Of a stretch of DNA of 59,658 bases, positions 9,626 through 18,359 are shown piece after piece. Numbering within the stretch: the first letter of the stretch is position 1; the number at the start of each line of letters is the position of its first letter. The stretch covers positions 1-59,658 of the forward strand of contig JAGPCT010000017.1 of assembly GCA_018057925.1 (NCBI GenBank), in the 5' to 3' direction. The position numbers were made by a program, and so were the translations under genes. The stretch is from Saprospiraceae bacterium. GTDB taxonomy: Bacteria > Bacteroidota > Bacteroidia > Chitinophagales > Saprospiraceae. Below the pieces are notes generated by a model. That model saw only the letters and a program-made list of their open reading frames with translations, made no database searches and was not told where the DNA came from.

Positions 9626-12600
9626 CTACAGTGTAAATATCATTTTCTTCGTCTCAGTAAATATTTCTGACTCAAACTTGTACAGATATATTCCTGAGGA
9701 TTGAAGGTCTTCTGCTTTTAATTCTATTGTGTTGATGCCTTTCTCGAAGCTGCCTATTTTTCTATACACAACTTTGCCCGTAATATCATATACAGTAAAT
9801 ACTCCTTCGACTGCTCGGCTAAGCATTACCGTAATCTTTGTACTGGCTGTAAATGGATTCGGAGTATTCTGTAACAACTGCCCTGTAGAGAGCCCACTCC
9901 CATTCCATTTGCCCGATGAGATTAATTCTATTTTCTTTTCATGCCCATTTAAATCCTGACACATAGCATCAATCCTTTTTTCATTGAGCTTCATATACTC
10001 GACGCTTTCACCTTTATCCACTTTACGGAAAACAAGGGTTGCTATTTCGCTTCCATTCCTACCTTCCACATCATCCCAACTAAATGTAATACTGCCATGT
10101 TTTTTATCTGACCGCACATTGTCTTCATCCAACCCGTCAATATCGCCCATCCGCATATCAACTAAGTCAAGATTTGTTTGGTCATAGTCAAATTCAAATT
10201 GAAAACCGCGTAATGTCTGTATTTCGCCACAGCTTAATTTAATCTTTACCTCATATTCATTTTCAGATTCTACAGTCGCAAATACCGGTATTGACCCATG
10301 ATATCGTGCTTCCAACTGATCATCGCCATGTACATTATGGGAATTGTTTACATCGCCCATTTTTAAACCAACCCAATTTATCTGAGGAATCACACCTTTC
10401 AAATCCTTTATATGTCGGAACCATACTTCAGGTTGATTAAATGGATATTCATTGCTGAGAAATTTATATGATCTATCAGCAAATCTCCATGATTTATCTG
10501 TAGAGTAATGGTCGGTATATCCCAATATCAATTTCCTAATCTCCAACAAATCACGTACACTTAGGTAGTCATCGTTATTGACATCAGCTGCTAATATCTT
10601 ATAAGGTGAATTAAAGATTTTTTTACCTAAGATATGATCCCTTATAGCTATTACATCGCTTACATTGACTCCATTGATAGCGCTTTCTTCTTTTTGGACA
10701 CTTACATCAATATTGGATCCCGGCGGTATGTCATTGATCCTATACCGTCCCTCAGCATTGGATTGTTGTGAGAAAGAGACTGTACCATCCGTATTTATTG
10801 TTGCTCCCGATATAACATCGCCATCTTCACTAGCCAACTGTCCGAATATGCCCATCATGTGATTACAATTGGTGGTTTGACCGGCAGGCTCCAAAACATT
10901 TAAATCAACAACACATGAAGTGCTCAGCCCTGAATCATCAAATACCCATATCTTCAAGTCCTGGATACTTAAATCTGAAACATTGCCCGTACATGCAAGA
11001 TACAATACGCTATCCGCCAAATTGAGTGAGTCAAATGTCATGATCACGTGATTATCACAATTGTCTTGCGCAAGGAATGGAGCATAAGAAAACATACTCG
11101 CATATACGGTATCCAGTCCGCTTGCATTGATATAAAAATCCAAACTATCCGGACAATTCCATGTTGGCGGGAATGAATCTACTACCTGAACATACAAATC
11201 ATAGTATGAATAATAACCCAAACTGTCCACCAACTCGTAATTGATATGTGAAACACCCAAATCATAAAATCCGGAAGCATCAATCGGTTCATAATATTGT
11301 CCTCCATTAATCGAGTATGATTGCTTTAATACTCCTGAACAATCATAAGCTACTGCATCACTCAAGTCAACATATTGGCTGCAAGAATTGGTGTATATCG
11401 GCACTACTATTGTATCCCCATTGGTATACCCCAAAAGGATAGGACCAGTAGTATCGATTAAGTCAATATGCTGACTAAATGTGAATATACCACTACCACT
11501 TCCCGAGTCAAAAAAGCAGCTATCCACAATAGTCCAGGTCCGATCTATTGCACCTACCGCAGTTGGCAAAATCGGTGTTGCACTTTCATCTGTATATTGG
11601 ATAGAATATTTCACACATGTACCCGGGGCTGTAACAATAGGGAAAGAGTTTAATGAATCCGGATTATTAGATTGACTACACTCGGCAGTCAGATAACTCT
11701 CTGGCCAATCAATATCACTAACCAATATTGGATTTTTACCTAATAAAGTCACCAAAAAGCTACATGCATCTGTTCTTCCATCATTGGTGTTTATCGTATA
11801 TGTTATGGTCAATACAGAGGCATCACATGAATTCAAATCACCTAATATTTGTCGGTGTAAAGTATAACTTCCACAGACATTTTGAACCATTGGTAGTGGT
11901 ATATCATCCGAATTAAAGCCTATTTCACAAGGTATTGTATAAGGCGCCGGACAAGTTAAGATATTACTAGTATTATACTCAACAGTCACTGTCATTGAAT
12001 CTTGCGATTGAATACCACATTCATTGGTCGCTGTAAACACGACTGTTGTCGTCCCTAATGGGTATATCCCAGAGGCATTGGCACCACCATTGTTGTAGTT
12101 ATTGGTTATCGTTATATCGCCACACCCTGTTGCAGTGGCATCAGCCAGCGTTACATAAGCCGTACACGTTGCACTATCTGTCGGCTCGGTCGTTATATCC
12201 GCAGGAACAGTGAGAATTGGTGCTGTTATACCTCCTACTGTAATCAACTGTGTATGGGTGTATTTACCGGAAACACCCCCGGATAAACCAAAAACACATG
12301 AATCAACCACAGTGTAAGCCTTGTGGATAACTGCACAACCAGACAAATCAATCGTCGTATCAATCAATGCCGAACTAACATAAATAGGATTACAGAACGT
12401 ACCTAATAATGTGACTTCACCCGTGACGTTATCATCGGCTACATCCGGAAAACATCCGGCATCCGGAATATCCACCGGCCATACAATATCGCTGGCATCA
12501 AGGGGATTGGTATTGGGAAACTGGAAGGTTTTTGAACAACTTGCTGTATTACCGGCAATATCCGTAGCGGTATATGTTACGATATAATCACCTTCAAAAT

Positions 12601-14215
12601 TGCAGTTCATTTGATTCTGTATCGTCCAAGAAATAACCGTACTGCCACAATTATCCGAAACTGTCGGAGCATAACTCCCTGGATTGAACCCTGGGAAAGC
12701 ATTACAACTCAACACGGTTACACCCGGTGGACCACAATCTATGACCGGTGCAGCTTTGTCCTGCACCTCTACTTCAAATTCACATATTGTGCAATTTCCA
12801 TATTGATCACATGCTCTAAATTGTAATATATTTCCATTGCCCAATTCACTGCAATCAAATGAAGTACAACTGCTCCACGTCGATGAGGACGGCTTTTTAA
12901 CAGAAATACTTATCGGGCCGACACAATTATCATTGACATCAAAATGAAGGCTATCCGCACAGACTGTAGCGCTGCTCGCATTGCCCAGGTCAACAATTAT
13001 ATCATGGCATACCACAGTAGGTCCTTGCTGATCTTCAACCGTAACAGTGTAAGAACAAGACGATGTATTATAGCAACCATCATCTGCCAATACCTCAATT
13101 GTGTGTGTGCCTATATTCAATTGAACGCTTGAGCTATGCACATAGATACCATTTACCTTATATTGGTAATTAATCGTAGATGAGCAATTATCCGTTGCAT
13201 TTGCCCCATGGAAAGTGTAGGTAGCAAAGCAACTGCCAGTATTAGTTGGTACGACTTCATTGTCAGGACATACCAACACCGGCCCCACTGTATCTATGGA
13301 TTGAATACATTGTACGTGGTTGCGTATTGTGCCGGTACACTCATCAGACACCATCCAAGTGCGTCTGATTGAAAATTTTCCTGCACATCCAGTTGGAATC
13401 ACCTGATCCGTGAAAGAAAACCAGGTATAACATACCCCGGTGAGAGGATATCCGAGCCAGGTCGGTTGACCCGTTATGCTGGTATCACTGTTAAAAACAT
13501 TGCAGTTGATACTTGTATCTTTGGGAAAAACAATGTCTGCAAGGACAGGTCTTAAAAATCGGACAGTATCCGTACACGTGGACGAATTGCCCGAAGCATC
13601 CGTCGCCTTGTATTGTCTTACAATTTCAAATGTATAAGGAGATGGACAATTGTATATTTTTTCTTGATGGCTCAAAATGGTCACAACCGGAGGATTGGTA
13701 CAGTTGTCTGTAACCGTAACAAGTGGTGTGTATGGTTGTGGGACTGAATATACATCAATACCACATGGCAGCTCGAGGGTCTGACACACAAAGACAGGAG
13801 CCAGTTTATCTTCAACATTAAACTGACTGGAACAAGTCACATTGGCTATCGGATCCAGTACTACAGCAGTCAATGTATGACCGACATCATCACAAGTTAT
13901 CACCGTATTGGATCGTCCTTCAATAGTTAAAATAAGAAAAGGGAAATTAGGATATGATGGAGAGACGAAGTATCCGGGATTGAGCGTAGTCGAACCCGTT
14001 TCACTAATTGAAATATTGGTGTTGTTCAAACAATTCAGCGCAACAGGGGGCGGATTCTGAACTAGTTCATTCTTGTTTGCTGTTGCTAACCTTGTCTTGT
14101 TATTCCTTACTTCATCCCATTGATGTTGTAAAAAACTTAGCGTCATAATAGCGATCCATGCAAAATTATACATCATGTGACCGCCAAATTTTCCATTTGC
14201 ATTAAAAAATCTCAT
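9626..14215 (-). CDS. Giant HYR-type surface protein with dockerin-like, cohesin-like and type A T9SS domains (paralogue)
   Basis: 1529 residues from the ATG at 14215 (MRFFNANGK), which precedes a hydrophobic segment, YNFAWIAIMTLSFL. The open frame runs upstream to 14398, but those 61 residues look like leader RNA and contain strong hairpins. HYR-like modules repeat through the body, for example at about 308-395 (GPVLVCPDNEVVPTNTGSC...ATDNC). A dockerin-like pair lies at about 1180-1235 (NGVNVSDVIAIRDHIL, ADVNNDDYLSVRDLLEIRKL), then GLKMGDVNNS, a cohesin-like domain at about 1305-1420 (LRGFQFEFDYDQTNLDLVDM) and a type A sorting tail at 1443-1529 (LLQNTPNPFTASTKITVML). The order of domains is the same as in the 5040-9038 product, so the pair probably arose by duplication, with extra HYR modules here. 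Function is inferred from architecture only. Confidence 0.88.
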   Translation of the reverse strand: MRFFNANGKFGGHMMYNFAWIAIMTLSFLQHQWDEVRNNKTRLATANKNELVQNPPPVALNCLNNTNISISETGSTTLNPGYFVSPSYPNFPFLILTIEGRSNTVITCDDVGHTLTAVVLDPIANVTCSSQFNVEDKLAPVFVCQTLELPCGIDVYSVPQPYTPLVTVTDNCTNPPVVTILSHQEKIYNCPSPYTFEIVRQYKATDASGNSSTCTDTVRFLRPVLADIVFPKDTSINCNVFNSDTSITGQPTWLGYPLTGVCYTWFSFTDQVIPTGCAGKFSIRRTWMVSDECTGTIRNHVQCIQSIDTVGPVLVCPDNEVVPTNTGSCFATYTFHGANATDNCSSTINYQYKVNGIYVHSSSVQLNIGTHTIEVLADDGCYNTSSCSYTVTVEDQQGPTVVCHDIIVDLGNASSATVCADSLHFDVNDNCVGPISISVKKPSSSTWSSCTSFDCSELGNGNILQFRACDQYGNCTICEFEVEVQDKAAPVIDCGPPGVTVLSCNAFPGFNPGSYAPTVSDNCGSTVISWTIQNQMNCNFEGDYIVTYTATDIAGNTASCSKTFQFPNTNPLDASDIVWPVDIPDAGCFPDVADDNVTGEVTLLGTFCNPIYVSSALIDTTIDLSGCAVIHKAYTVVDSCVFGLSGGVSGKYTHTQLITVGGITAPILTVPADITTEPTDSATCTAYVTLADATATGCGDITITNNYNNGGANASGIYPLGTTTVVFTATNECGIQSQDSMTVTVEYNTSNILTCPAPYTIPCEIGFNSDDIPLPMVQNVCGSYTLHRQILGDLNSCDASVLTITYTINTNDGRTDACSFLVTLLGKNPILVSDIDWPESYLTAECSQSNNPDSLNSFPIVTAPGTCVKYSIQYTDESATPILPTAVGAIDRTWTIVDSCFFDSGSGSGIFTFSQHIDLIDTTGPILLGYTNGDTIVVPIYTNSCSQYVDLSDAVAYDCSGVLKQSYSINGGQYYEPIDASGFYDLGVSHINYELVDSLGYYSYYDLYVQVVDSFPPTWNCPDSLDFYINASGLDTVYASMFSYAPFLAQDNCDNHVIMTFDSLNLADSVLYLACTGNVSDLSIQDLKIWVFDDSGLSTSCVVDLNVLEPAGQTTNCNHMMGIFGQLASEDGDVISGATINTDGTVSFSQQSNAEGRYRINDIPPGSNIDVSVQKEESAINGVNVSDVIAIRDHILGKKIFNSPYKILAADVNNDDYLSVRDLLEIRKLILGYTDHYSTDKSWRFADRSYKFLSNEYPFNQPEVWFRHIKDLKGVIPQINWVGLKMGDVNNSHNVHGDDQLEARYHGSIPVFATVESENEYEVKIKLSCGEIQTLRGFQFEFDYDQTNLDLVDMRMGDIDGLDEDNVRSDKKHGSITFSWDDVEGRNGSEIATLVFRKVDKGESVEYMKLNEKRIDAMCQDLNGHEKKIELISSGKWNGSGLSTGQLLQNTPNPFTASTKITVMLSRAVEGVFTVYDITGKVVYRKIGSFEKGINTIELKAEDLQSSGIYLYKFESEIFTETKKMIFTL

Positions 14216-14335
14216 AACCAGAAAAATTGTAGTTCTTATTTGAAAAAAAGGGATATAGCTTGTTAGTAAATTGATCCAAAGGATGATACTTTTATCACCC
14301 TTTGGATAAGAAACCTTATTACAAAATATATCATA

Positions 14336-14408
14336 CCGGCTTTGCCGGCTTTGAATACTGTTTATGGGAAATTTTCTTAAAAGTGGCCGATTCCGCAAAA
14401 AATCGGCC
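14336..14408 (-). other. Structured mRNA leader of the 1529-residue gene
   Basis: Two hairpins between promoter and start codon: GGCCGATT/AATCGGCC (14385-14392 with 14401-14408, 8-base loop) and CCGGC-TTT-GCCGG (14336-14348). They are unusually GC-rich for this intergenic DNA. A role in leader regulation is only inferred. Confidence 0.5.
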
Positions 14409-14492
14409 GGTCGGTTCTATAAAATGATTTCTTTATTATATTATAATATTTTTATAATTATATTCTATTCTTGTATCATTGTTTAGACATTA

Positions 14493-14522
14493 CAAAATTA
14501 TGTAATATGTTTTAATCGACAA
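14493..14522 (-). promoter_or_regulatory. Bacteroidota-type promoter for the 1529-residue surface protein
   Basis: On the minus strand TTG (14520-14522), 19-base spacer, TAATTTTG (14493-14500). This fits the Bacteroidota primary-sigma pattern TTTG-N19-TAnnTTTG. It predicts a start site near 14487 and a leader of about 270 bases. Confidence 0.6.
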
Positions 14523-14725
14523 TACCACCAACTTATTAATTTTTAAATTTTATTTTTTTATATGGAAATATTTTTAATATAAATGGGGATATAATTTACA
14601 GTGAATATTATATATATACCTGTTATGCAGTATTTAATGAATACTATTATTGACGATATGTCTAATCAAATATCGCCAATCATTTATATTAAGTGAAAGT
14701 TAATTTGAGTCTATATGAAATTTCT

Positions 14726-15517
14726 TTAGGTGACTTTTGCTTTTCTAAGGATTTTTGAAAATATACCGGGTACAAATCTTTTCAAATATATCGCCAATAT
14801 TTCTATTCCGCCAACATAGATTTCCTCTTTTTCAGCCCGTATCCCCTTAACAACTTTCTTCGCCAAAACATCCGGATTCATGCCTTTGCCAGTCTTTTCA
14901 TCCATCGTATTTTGAGCTTTACCATCGCCTGTAACGGCTGACAAACTAATATTAGTATGGATAAAACCCGGGCATATCAATGTCACCCCTATCTTTTCAT
15001 GATACAACTCAGCCCTCAAACTGTCAAAATAGCCATGTAATGCATGTTTGCTTGCTGAATAACTCGTCCTCTTCGGGCTTCCAATGATTCCAACCAAACT
15101 GGTCACAACAGCGATGTGTGCTCCGCCTTGAGCAATCATAGTCGGTAAAAGAGCCCGCGTGAGATGTATCGTACCAAAAAAGTTAACATCAAATATACGC
15201 CTACTCACTTCGTCCATGGTATCTACGGCCAATGCCCGCTGGCTGATTCCTCCGTTATTTACAAGTATATCTATGGGAATTGACTGCTCTTTCAACGCAT
15301 CAACAGCCCTTTCTATCGACTTATTATCAGCAAGATCGATTTCTTGAATTACGATTTTGCTTGCAGGATTACAAGATGAAGCTGTTTTCTTCAGCTCCTC
15401 CATATTCCGACTCAATAACACCAAATTACTATTGTGATATGAAAACTCCAATGCGATAGAACGCCCTATTCCGGACGAAGCCCCGGTAATCCATACCCAT
15501 TTTTCTTTCAACTCCAT
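14726..15517 (-). CDS. SDR family NAD(P)-dependent oxidoreductase
   Basis: 263 residues, a typical length for a classical short-chain dehydrogenase/reductase. The Rossmann nucleotide motif TGASSGIG is at residues 10-17. The NNAG motif is present as NNGG. The catalytic Ser and Tyr-x-x-x-Lys are in VVTSLVGIIG and YSASK. The sequence PGFIHTNIS follows, as in DHRS7-like members, and the C-terminus is basic and somewhat hydrophobic (IEILAIYLKRFVPGIFSKIL), which could hold it at a membrane. The substrate cannot be told from the sequence. It stands alone, with a family A element 45 bases upstream of its start. Confidence 0.88.
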   Translation of the reverse strand: MELKEKWVWITGASSGIGRSIALEFSYHNSNLVLLSRNMEELKKTASSCNPASKIVIQEIDLADNKSIERAVDALKEQSIPIDILVNNGGISQRALAVDTMDEVSRRIFDVNFFGTIHLTRALLPTMIAQGGAHIAVVTSLVGIIGSPKRTSYSASKHALHGYFDSLRAELYHEKIGVTLICPGFIHTNISLSAVTGDGKAQNTMDEKTGKGMNPDVLAKKVVKGIRAEKEEIYVGGIEILAIYLKRFVPGIFSKILRKAKVT

Positions 15518-15561
15518 GGTAATACTTTTTCACAAATATGGTTATTTTCATCCTATTTCAA

Positions 15562-15737
15562 ACGGAATTCAGCAGTAAAGGTTTTGAAAAACCGCATAGT
15601 GCTGATTATAAGGGTTAATCCCGATGTACGACTCGTTTCAATGGTTTCTGTAAACCATTGATTACGAGTCGTAAATCGATTCCGCATTTGTCTAATACAC
15701 ACTTTTTTGAACATTACCGTCTAATGCGGAATTTGGG
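15562..15737 (+). repeat. Family A element, copy with 29-bp internal insertion
   Basis: A full copy enlarged to 176 bp. It is flanked by an exact 5-bp direct repeat TTCAA (15557-15561 and 15738-15742). The loop of the terminal hairpin is interrupted by a 29-bp insert (15697-15725), itself bounded by TCTAAT (15691-15696 and 15720-15725). It lies between the TonB receptor gene's 3' end and the SDR start. Confidence 0.92.
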
Positions 15738-15839
15738 TTCAACTACCGTAATGGGAAACGATTACGGCTTAGACTTTTAATTATGGTTATTTCAGGCTTT
15801 CTGTCAACACTTCAAGGGATTAAACACAAATCGGAAAAT

Positions 15840-15910
15840 AAATTGACCATTTAATATCCTTGTTTACCCCAACACCCCTATAGGGGACAAGAATAGTAAA
15901 TGGTCAATTT
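15840..15910. repeat. Long palindrome downstream of the TonB receptor gene
   Basis: A 14-bp perfect inverted repeat, AAATTGACCATTTA (15840-15853) with TAAATGGTCAATTT (15897-15910), encloses a second hairpin CCCC-TATA-GGGG. It ends 10 bases before the stop codon of the minus-strand receptor gene. The layout (long AT-rich arms around a C4/G4 core) resembles the inside of family B. It could be a terminator or a third small mobile element; only one copy is seen here. Confidence 0.7.
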
Positions 15911-15919
15911 CAAGTCATT

Positions 15920-18100
15920 TTAGTATAGTTTAATGGCAATAGTTGCAGAAAAAGTCCTTCCGTCAGATGGCCATATTCCCGGTCCAGGATAGAATTGTGG
16001 CCTCTTGGCAAAGTAAGATTTATCAAATAAGTTATTGGCATTTACTTGTAGTTTCAAATGCTCATTAAACCGTACACTCATATTCACATCCACGATAGAA
16101 TATGCCGGAACCAAGCCAACAGCACCGCTTGCATTGGGTATTTTAGTGTTTAAAGCATCCGCAAAACTTTCAGCGGTATAGCTATACTTTACACAGGCTG
16201 TCCACCGACTGTACTTATAAGTCACACCTGAGCGACTGATGATTTTTGGCGCACTTTCTACCTGATTGCCATCGACAGAAATATTTTCATTTCCGGTACG
16301 AACGGTTGCATCTTTATATCGGGCATCCATCCAAGAAGTCGCATTATAGACCGAAATAGTACTTGCTTTGCCTAATGTCCAATCTCCTTGAACAAAAGCT
16401 TCTACTCCCTTCGTGTGAGAATCACCGATATTGGTTCTAAAAATTGTCAATTGGCCATTTTGGTCATTAAGAGCTACTGTACCAAGGCGGTTTTGGTACA
16501 ACAAATAGAAAGCAGTCACATCCCAAGTCAACCATTCTGACTGACCACGATATCCCAACTCGGCATTGTAACCGAAAGCATCTTTCAAATTTTTATCCGC
16601 TTTTTCATACACTGATCCGGGAACAATATCCTTCAAAACAACCGGGCGATATGCCTGAGACCAGCCCCCATATATGTTGCTCTGAATAAAATTATACTGC
16701 ATGGATGCGCCTAACAATGGAAACTTGTGTTCAATGGTGTTGGGCAGTTCCTCATTCGGATAGTTGCTTATTACGCCTTCCAATCGGGATTTTCCTACTT
16801 CCATACGCGCAGAAGTATTGATTGAAAATCGTTCAGTCAGTGCCCATTTATTTTCCATAAAAACAGCAACATTGTTGGTAATAAAATGCAGATCACGTCC
16901 CCACCCCGGCTTGGATAAAGAAAGATCATAATCTGAACCGGTACTTCCAACCCCTTGCTGACGACGGTGTAGGTCGTTATTAATTGTTTGAATTCCAGCG
17001 GTCAATACATTTTTATTAGAAAGGAATCTATACTCATGTAACATCCTAACCTCATTCATAAAACTATGGTAATTATCGATGTCCACCTGCCTATGATTAT
17101 ACTGACCGGTAGCTGTAACGATGGTATCAGCTATATTGGCCGGCTTATCAAACATAACACTATTCCTATCCCCTAAGATAGCATTAGAAACAAGCTTTAA
17201 TTTTGTACGCTCTCCTATCTTCCAATCAAAGGTGAAGGAAGGTATGTATATATCCGGATTGTAGTAATTACGAGTCCGTGTAGCCTGGCGCGGATCATCA
17301 GCAAACTGTCGGTCATTGAGTGCACCTGCTAAATGGATGACATAGTTGGAATGTGTAAATTCAGCTTTTAACGTCATGCTTTCATTGATATCATAATAGA
17401 GTGCGACTGATTCCGCATTGTATTTAGAATCATTGTAATGCCGATATCCTTCTAATGATTTTTTATTCATCCATACAGCGTAACGTAACTTTCCAAGTGT
17501 GCCACTTAATGAATTAAAAGTACTCAAAAGGCCATAAGAACCAACTGTATTTATTGATTCAAAGCCCAATTTCTGTGAAGAAGGCGCTTTGGTAACATAA
17601 TTTAACATTCCTCCAAATTGACCACCATACTGTTGTGATGATGTACCGCGTACCAACTCTATTCGCTCTACAGCCTCCATCGGAACATTGTAGTGGCTTG
17701 CCGGGTATCCATACATATCTGTATTGGTGATGACACCATCTTTTCGTATGTTAAACTCCCACCCCCGGTGCGGATCAAGCCCACGGGATGAGATATTGAC
17801 TTGATTGCCGGTTCCATCCATATCATAAACAAAAATACCCGGAATCTTTGCAAACAACTGCCTGCAATATTTTTCTGCTAATCCATTATTTTGACCGGAA
17901 AGAATAACAACTTCGCTTTTTTTACCTGAGAAATTATAGGTACCTTGAATGTCATCTAAACGACGAATATCCCTAACCTGCTTGGATCCATCAATTATTA
18001 CAGGGCGAAGCGTGTGCGTCTTAATGGTATCTCCTGTTGATTGCCCGTAAATGGCACTTAGGAAGGTTATCTGAAGTAAAACAAAACAAATTCTCCTCAT
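15920..18100 (-). CDS. TonB-dependent outer-membrane receptor (FecA-like)
   Basis: 726 residues. Signal peptide 1-19 (ending IYGQ). The plug domain lies at about 45-170: LFAKIPGIFVYDMDGTGNQ, NISSRGLDPHRGWEFNI, AVERIELVRGTSSQQYGGQ, GGMLNYVTK. The rest is the beta-barrel, ending with a terminal aromatic strand (FSATIAIKLY). The RGLDPHRG block resembles FecA/ferric-citrate-type receptors, so import of an iron chelate is the best guess; substrate not established. It lacks the N-terminal carboxypeptidase-like domain typical of SusC proteins, and no SusD partner is adjacent. A TACTTTTG -7-like motif is at 18123-18130, but no TTG element lies at the right distance, so an alternative sigma factor is possible. 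Monocistronic. Confidence 0.88.
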   Translation of the reverse strand: MRRICFVLLQITFLSAIYGQSTGDTIKTHTLRPVIIDGSKQVRDIRRLDDIQGTYNFSGKKSEVVILSGQNNGLAEKYCRQLFAKIPGIFVYDMDGTGNQVNISSRGLDPHRGWEFNIRKDGVITNTDMYGYPASHYNVPMEAVERIELVRGTSSQQYGGQFGGMLNYVTKAPSSQKLGFESINTVGSYGLLSTFNSLSGTLGKLRYAVWMNKKSLEGYRHYNDSKYNAESVALYYDINESMTLKAEFTHSNYVIHLAGALNDRQFADDPRQATRTRNYYNPDIYIPSFTFDWKIGERTKLKLVSNAILGDRNSVMFDKPANIADTIVTATGQYNHRQVDIDNYHSFMNEVRMLHEYRFLSNKNVLTAGIQTINNDLHRRQQGVGSTGSDYDLSLSKPGWGRDLHFITNNVAVFMENKWALTERFSINTSARMEVGKSRLEGVISNYPNEELPNTIEHKFPLLGASMQYNFIQSNIYGGWSQAYRPVVLKDIVPGSVYEKADKNLKDAFGYNAELGYRGQSEWLTWDVTAFYLLYQNRLGTVALNDQNGQLTIFRTNIGDSHTKGVEAFVQGDWTLGKASTISVYNATSWMDARYKDATVRTGNENISVDGNQVESAPKIISRSGVTYKYSRWTACVKYSYTAESFADALNTKIPNASGAVGLVPAYSIVDVNMSVRFNEHLKLQVNANNLFDKSYFAKRPQFYPGPGIWPSDGRTFSATIAIKLY

Positions 18101-18359
18101 TTCTTACTTTTTTATTTGATTGCAAAAGTAAGTCTAAATGAATGACCTTTTTGGCTCTTATTCCATTTTTAATAACTTTTTAATTATTAAAAATATCGTA
18201 TATTGTTGTTTATCAATACTTTATGTATTTTATAATTTTTTAATGTAAAATAAATTGATCCATTTTACTTTAAAAATTCGGATAATTTAGTTGACCGTTA
18301 ATTATAATTTCATGAATAGAAAATATTTTTTAGACATGTCTAAAACAATCGACATTTTA

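Noticed and set aside
14216-14398. N-terminal extension of the 1529-residue surface protein
   Set aside because: It would put 61 polar residues before the signal peptide and covers GC-rich hairpins; a later ATG directly precedes the hydrophobic segment.
18131-18359. Fur box upstream of the TonB-dependent receptor
   Set aside because: The region is simple AT-rich sequence with partial palindromes; none matches the Fur consensus well enough to call.
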